DNA from: Setomelanomma holmii
Lineage: Eukaryota > Ascomycota > Dothideomycetes > Pleosporales > Phaeosphaeriaceae
Length of the DNA: 23,490 nucleotides
Reading direction: 5' to 3'
NCBI GenBank assembly: GCA_010015745.1
Contig: ML978379.1
Location: 1 to 23,490, forward strand
The translations under genes and the position numbers were made by a program. This document shows, piece after piece, positions 19,778 through 23,490 of the stretch (within the stretch, counting starts at the first letter, position 1; the number at the start of each line of letters is the position of its first letter). The notes under the pieces are model-generated. The model was not told the DNA's origin. It searched no databases and worked only from the letters and a program-made list of their open reading frames with translations.

Positions 19778-21064
19778 ATGAAGATTCTGTTGGTCTCCGC
19801 CTTAGCGTTACTTGCGCTTGCGAATGCTGGTTATGCTTCCCGTGTGCACAGCTTGTTATCGATCGCCTTGACCCATTGGCCACACCGGGTCAGGCACCAT
19901 CACCGCATCTGCATCAAATCTTGGGCGCAGTAAGTTGTGATTATATGGTTATCAAGACCGACTGATGTTATGTAAAACTCGTTCAATGTCACCATGTCTC
20001 CAGAAAAGGACCTGCCTGGAGAGTCGACTTGCACATCTTGCCTGTTCAGCGAGGACTTCTCAGTGAGTGACCTTCATTCACGATATCATATGACCTGTCA
20101 CTAATGTAGCTTAGAATGACTGGACTGCTGTACTGTATGTTCTTCCAAAACATCCAATGGCGCAACGAAAACTCGGTCATTAACTTACTATGGTATAGTT
20201 ACTTCAAGGCAAGGAACAGCACATACAAGCGCGTACCTCAGCTGCCCAACGTTGGCTTCGACGGCGTCAATGGTGGCATGACTGTATAATACATGCAAGA
20301 CGGCTTGTACAACTTCCAGCAAACATCCAAGGTCCAAGCCTTCCAGCCCCGCATCCGCATGTTCATCGGCGACGTCAACGCCCGCACAAAGCAAGAAGCC
20401 GAGCGTTTCCTCCAACTCACCTTCACATGTCTCCAGAACATGAACACCCGCGATCCACAAACTCTAGACTTTCCCAAAGCCCCTTGCTCTGCGGGCATCA
20501 TGACCGCTGTCCGTTTCCCCACGTGCTAGGATGGGAAGAACATTGACTCGCCAGACCACATGGCGCATATGTCGTATCCGGAGTTTGGTAGCTTCGAGTC
20601 TGGCGGGCCATGTCCAGTGAGTCATCCAGTCCGTATGGGGCAGTTGTTCTATGAGGGTATTTGGGATACGAAGCAGTTTAATAACAAGGCTGATTGGCCG
20701 ACGGATGGGTCGCAGCCTTTTGTGTGGAGTTTTGGTGATGGGTGAGTGGTCTTTGAGCCATAATCTTGTGAACGGAGAATCTGCTAATGCTTGCTTGTAG
20801 TACTGGCAACGCTAACCATGGCGATTATCTCTTTGGCTGGCAGGGTGATGCGCCGCAGCGTGCACTGGATAGTCCGTGCTATCAAAATTGTCCGACGCTG
20901 AAAACGCAGGATGTAGCTGCTATGAATAAGTGCACCGTACCGCGTGTGGTAAACCAGGACATCGATGGCTGTGAGTGTGATCTCTTGTTGTAATTTAAAG
21001 CTTTCATTGACGCTTTGTAGAGGTCAAGGAACGTCCTGGTGGTCATCAGGCGCAGTATGTCTAG
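19778..21064 (+). pseudogene. DUF1996 secreted protein, broken
   Basis: DUF1996 proteins are fungal secreted proteins of unknown biochemical role. The ATG at 19778 opens a good signal peptide (MKILLVSALALLALANAGYA). The mature start PCAQLVIDRLDPLATPGQAP is in another frame, so there is a shift near 19830-19850. After HLHQILGA a GTAAGT intron starts at 19930, but where its acceptor should be (about 19975) the sequence reads TAA before NSFNVTMSPEKD. Later introns are sound: 20063-20114, 20135-20198, 20742-20800, 20971-21020. Core motifs: CTSCLFSEDFSNDWTAVLYF, KARNSTYKRVPQLPNVGFDG, GDYLFGWQGD, LDSPCYQNCP. In-frame stops occur at 20287-20289 (TAA, Tyr expected), 20527-20529 (TAG, Trp expected in CWDGKN) and across the last intron junction (T|AG, Trp expected in DGWxxxLPG). 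The gene is clearly inactive, yet recently enough that most of the protein is still readable. Confidence 0.88.
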
Positions 21065-21692
21065 AAGCGCTGGACTGATGAGATCGTATACTTCGACGTG
21101 GCACATAATTTGGTGTTGTGTCCACATATGTCGTTCATTGGGTTCAGCGTTCTTGGGTAAGAACAGATATGCGGAGGAATAGGCCTTCAGCTTCATTGTT
21201 GTGCAATCACTTCGTGTCTCGCTTTTATTTCCCGCAGTCCGTCCTCGAAATTCGATGCCACCATTTTACACCCCCCGGAAGTGCCTCGAGGTCAACGTAC
21301 ACCTCTCTTGCGAGGCAACCTCAGCTTAACACACTACAACGTATGCGTGCCATAGCTGGCAAGGTTTATCCCGCACAGCCTGTTTCTGTTCAGATGCATG
21401 ATAGCTGCATGGTTTTGTTGTACAGGTACGTCACCAGGCTTAACGAAATCAGAACCGACGCATGAACATGACTCGCGAAAGAGTGAATTGAAAGTAAAAC
21501 TAGTATGTAAGCACGCGCCCAGCTGTCAAACCATGCACTCATCCCACAACTCCCCATCCGACATGACGCACTCTAAAAGCTTGTAGTGCCCGATCACGAG
21601 GTCGAACTCTTGTACTCTCTCGCGTTAACCTTTCTGCTTCCCTCAATCTTATTCCAGTCAACTCCTTGAACATATTATCTCTCTCCAGCAAC
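21065..21692. other. Intergenic, nothing recognised
   Basis: No supported gene. The last 60 nt before 21693 are pyrimidine-rich (CCTCAATCTTATTCC, ATCTCTCTCCAGCAAC) and likely the leader of the oxidoreductase gene. Confidence 0.45.
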
Positions 21693-23399
21693 ATGTCCCT
21701 CAAGGCGCTCGTTTTCGTGAGTCTTGCGGTGTTCGCATCCACTCCACCACCCCCAGAAGAAGCGTCGTACAACACGTGCTCGCTGCTCCAACGCGATCAT
21801 CCACTCATCATCTTGTTCCCGGGACAGCACGAATATGACATCGAGACGCGTGATAGTAAGTTCGCAGCCCAGGACCCAATGGACTCATCAAGGCTAACTA
21901 CTCACAGAGATGCACTATGCCTCTTCCAACTTTCGGAACCCATATTGCGTCTTCGTTCTCAACAGTGCGCAGGATGTGGCTGATGCACTCTACCTCTTCA
22001 AGGAAAACATAACCAAGTTCGCGGTCCGCGGTGGTGGGCATATGCCGATTGGTGGCAGCAACAGCATCAACGCGCCCGGTGTGATGCTTTCGATGTCGAA
22101 CCAAGATATGCTGGCATTGAGCGACGACAAGTCTGTGGTCTCCGTCGGTCCCGGACATCGTTGGGCTGATGTGTACGAGTATCTTGAACCTCATTGCCTG
22201 GTCGTAGTCGGTAGCCGCATTGGTGCAATTGAAGTCCCTGGCTACTGCTTGGTGGAGGTCTCTCGTTCAACTCGAGCCAGTATGGCTTTGCGTCTGATAA
22301 TGTTGTCAAGTACGAGGTAAGTCTATGCCTTGAATCGGGTTCCACATGCGCCTTGCTGACACAGGTAGTGCGTTCTAGCCAGAGTTTCTAACAATCAAAT
22401 CAATCAATCCGTCCTAACTTGATGTAGTAGAAGTTCAACTTCTAAGAGTAATGCTCTAACCTAGAGAAGCAAGTGGGAGCCCCACTAAATTGATTGTTGG
22501 AAAGTCTGGTTCTAGCCAATGGCATCATCATCGAAGCTACCACAGACAACTCGTGCTCCGATCTCTTCTGGGCTCTGAAAAGCGGCGGCAACTCACTCTG
22601 TATTGTCACTGGCTTCGATTTATCTACCTTCACCTCACCCCAAGTATGGGTTGGCACAGCGCAATGCTCCAGCAATCAATCCGCCACTTTCCTAGACGCA
22701 GTGAGCAACTTCGCCTACTATGGTGCACTGAACGCCAAAGCAGCTATCACACCCATCATCTCCTTCATACCTTCGCAGAACAAGGCATCATACCTCCTCA
22801 CCAAATTCTACGACTCTGAAACCGATTTGCCTGAGGCATGGCAGAACTTCAGCAGCCCCAATATGAGCCCGTCGAACGACACGTACAAGCTGCAACCACT
22901 CAGCACATTCATAAATGTAACCACCAGTCCCGTAACAGGTTCGCTACGACGCAAGTGGCGCGTCATCTCCAGCATCGCTGATCGCGAAGCGCTCGAGATA
23001 ATTCACGCGACTATGCTGGATCTCGCTCGCAAGCGTCTGATGTTCGTGAACGGCGGCACAGCTGGTCTCGCTTTTCAGCTCGTCACCAAAGAGTTCATAC
23101 GTCAGGGCGAACTCAAGGGTGGAGATCCGCAAGGCATCGACATCTCGCGCGTGCTTTACTTCTGGACTGTGCTGCAGCTCGCATGGGCGAACAAAGGCTA
23201 CGACGATCAGACCATGGATGCATTTACAGACGAATTCGCAGCTACGGTGAATGATCAATTGGCGAGTGCCAGTCGAGGTGCGCAATATCTCTTCATGGAC
23301 GATGCAGGTGAGGGACAGCGCGTGTTTGAGAGCTATGGTGCTGAGAACTTGGAGAAGTTGAAGGCGACAAGGGAGAAGTATGACCCGCTAAAGGTGTAA
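21693..23399 (+). pseudogene. BBE-type FAD-linked oxidoreductase, disrupted
   Basis: Secreted FAD-dependent oxidases of the berberine-bridge/6-hydroxynicotine oxidase family. The start MSLKALVFVSLAVFASTPPP looks like a secretion signal. Intron 21856-21907 (GTAAGT...GCTAAC...CACAG) is clear. The FAD loop FAVRGGGHMPIGGSN includes the His (about residue 99) used for flavin attachment in the family. The next FAD motif is reached only after a one-base shift near 22248: GYCL, then GGGLSFNSSQYGFASDNVVK in another frame. A 48-nt intron (22318-22365, GCTGAC...ACACAG) follows. About seven bases into the next exon a 131-bp MITE-like element interrupts the VLANG motif, which resumes at 22509. From there the frame is open to 23399 (DLFWALKSGGNSLCIVTGFD, ESYGAENLEKLKATREKYDP). 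It stops just after KYDPLKV, roughly ten residues earlier than usual, with the common PGG ending missing. Confidence 0.82.
22379..22509. mobile_element. MITE-like insertion, 131 bp
   Basis: The ends form imperfect terminal inverted repeats of about 24 bp. The left reads CCAGAGTTTCTAACAATCAA... and the right, reverse-complemented, CCAGACTTTCCAACAATCAA..., with four mismatches. TTCTAG flanks both sides (22373-22378 and 22510-22515), and the wider decamer GTTCTAGCCA is present on both sides (22372-22381 and 22509-22518, partly overlapping the ends). The centre holds a perfect palindrome TAGAAGTT-C-AACTTCTA (22427-22443). There is no coding capacity, so it would depend on a transposase elsewhere. 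The superfamily cannot be fixed because the exact duplication length is ambiguous (6-10 bp). Confidence 0.75.
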
Positions 23400-23407
23400 C
23401 GTACCTC

Positions 23408-23441
23408 ACGGCTTCGCCGCCCACACGGGTTCGCCGCCCAC
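23408..23441 (+). repeat. 17-bp tandem duplication
   Basis: Two adjacent 17-mers, ACGGCTTCGCCGCCCAC and ACGGGTTCGCCGCCCAC, differ by one base. They lie immediately 3' of the oxidoreductase stop codon. Probably simple slippage. Confidence 0.85.
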
Positions 23442-23490
23442 TTTTGCCAAGCCCCCACCAAACTCTACCTTTCTACGTGATGCCTCAACA

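Noticed and set aside
19382..19933. 183-codon plus-strand frame before and across the DUF1996 start
   Set aside because: It is out of frame with the signal peptide and core motifs; its end overlaps the true gene in another frame.
10021..23399. A biosynthetic gene cluster (NmrA regulator, FAD oxidoreductase, GMC relic)
   Set aside because: There is no backbone synthase, transporter or transcription factor, and the tailoring-type genes are separated and broken.

Overview
The window reads as nuclear DNA of a filamentous ascomycete. The evidence is short introns (48-84 nt where well supported, with GTAAGT/GTATGT/GTGAGT donors and CTAAC/CTGAC-type branch sites), codon use near 50% GC, and protein families typical of ascomycetes: a DUF1996 protein, an eqolisin protease, an NmrA-like protein, a BBE-type FAD oxidoreductase and a PI-PLC-X-like protein. 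A Dothideomycete is my best guess, but that is inference. No rRNA, complete tRNA, CRISPR or bacterial-type operon is visible.

Layout, left to right. (1) 109-2134, minus: a two-exon, glutamine/tyrosine-rich protein of unknown function. (2) 2135-5174: a gene-poor block that holds five strongly diverged copies of a roughly 105-135 nt element (2884-3016, 3230-3332, 3596-3703, 4024-4147, 4353-4460). Each copy can fold into the same series of hairpins, and several stems differ in sequence between copies while keeping their pairing. This is the most unusual signal in the window. (3) 5175-6810, minus: an apparently intact WD40-repeat protein. (4) 7423-7548: seven copies of an 18-bp minisatellite, just upstream of a short relic of a GMC oxidoreductase. 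(5) 8116-9603, minus: an intact three-exon protein with a PI-PLC-X-like phosphodiesterase barrel. (6) 10021-15448: a run of decayed genes, namely an unidentified fragment, an NmrA-like pseudogene with three frameshifts and a stop, an unknown pseudogene, and an F-box-like pseudogene. (7) 15800-17073, plus: an intact six-exon gene for the 9-1-1 checkpoint clamp subunit Hus1, including a 13-nt microexon. (8) 17521-23399: three more decayed genes for probably secreted proteins: an eqolisin protease, a DUF1996 protein, and a FAD oxidoreductase interrupted by a 131-bp MITE-like element.

The picture is one conserved housekeeping gene (hus1) and two or three other intact genes embedded in a graveyard of accessory, mostly secreted or metabolic genes. 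Inactivation is by substitutions to stop (several in codons where the family normally has Trp), single-base frameshifts, one slippage-type deletion, loss of a splice acceptor and one transposable-element insertion. The genes do not form an obvious pathway or biosynthetic cluster. All family assignments come from reading motifs by eye; no search was run.
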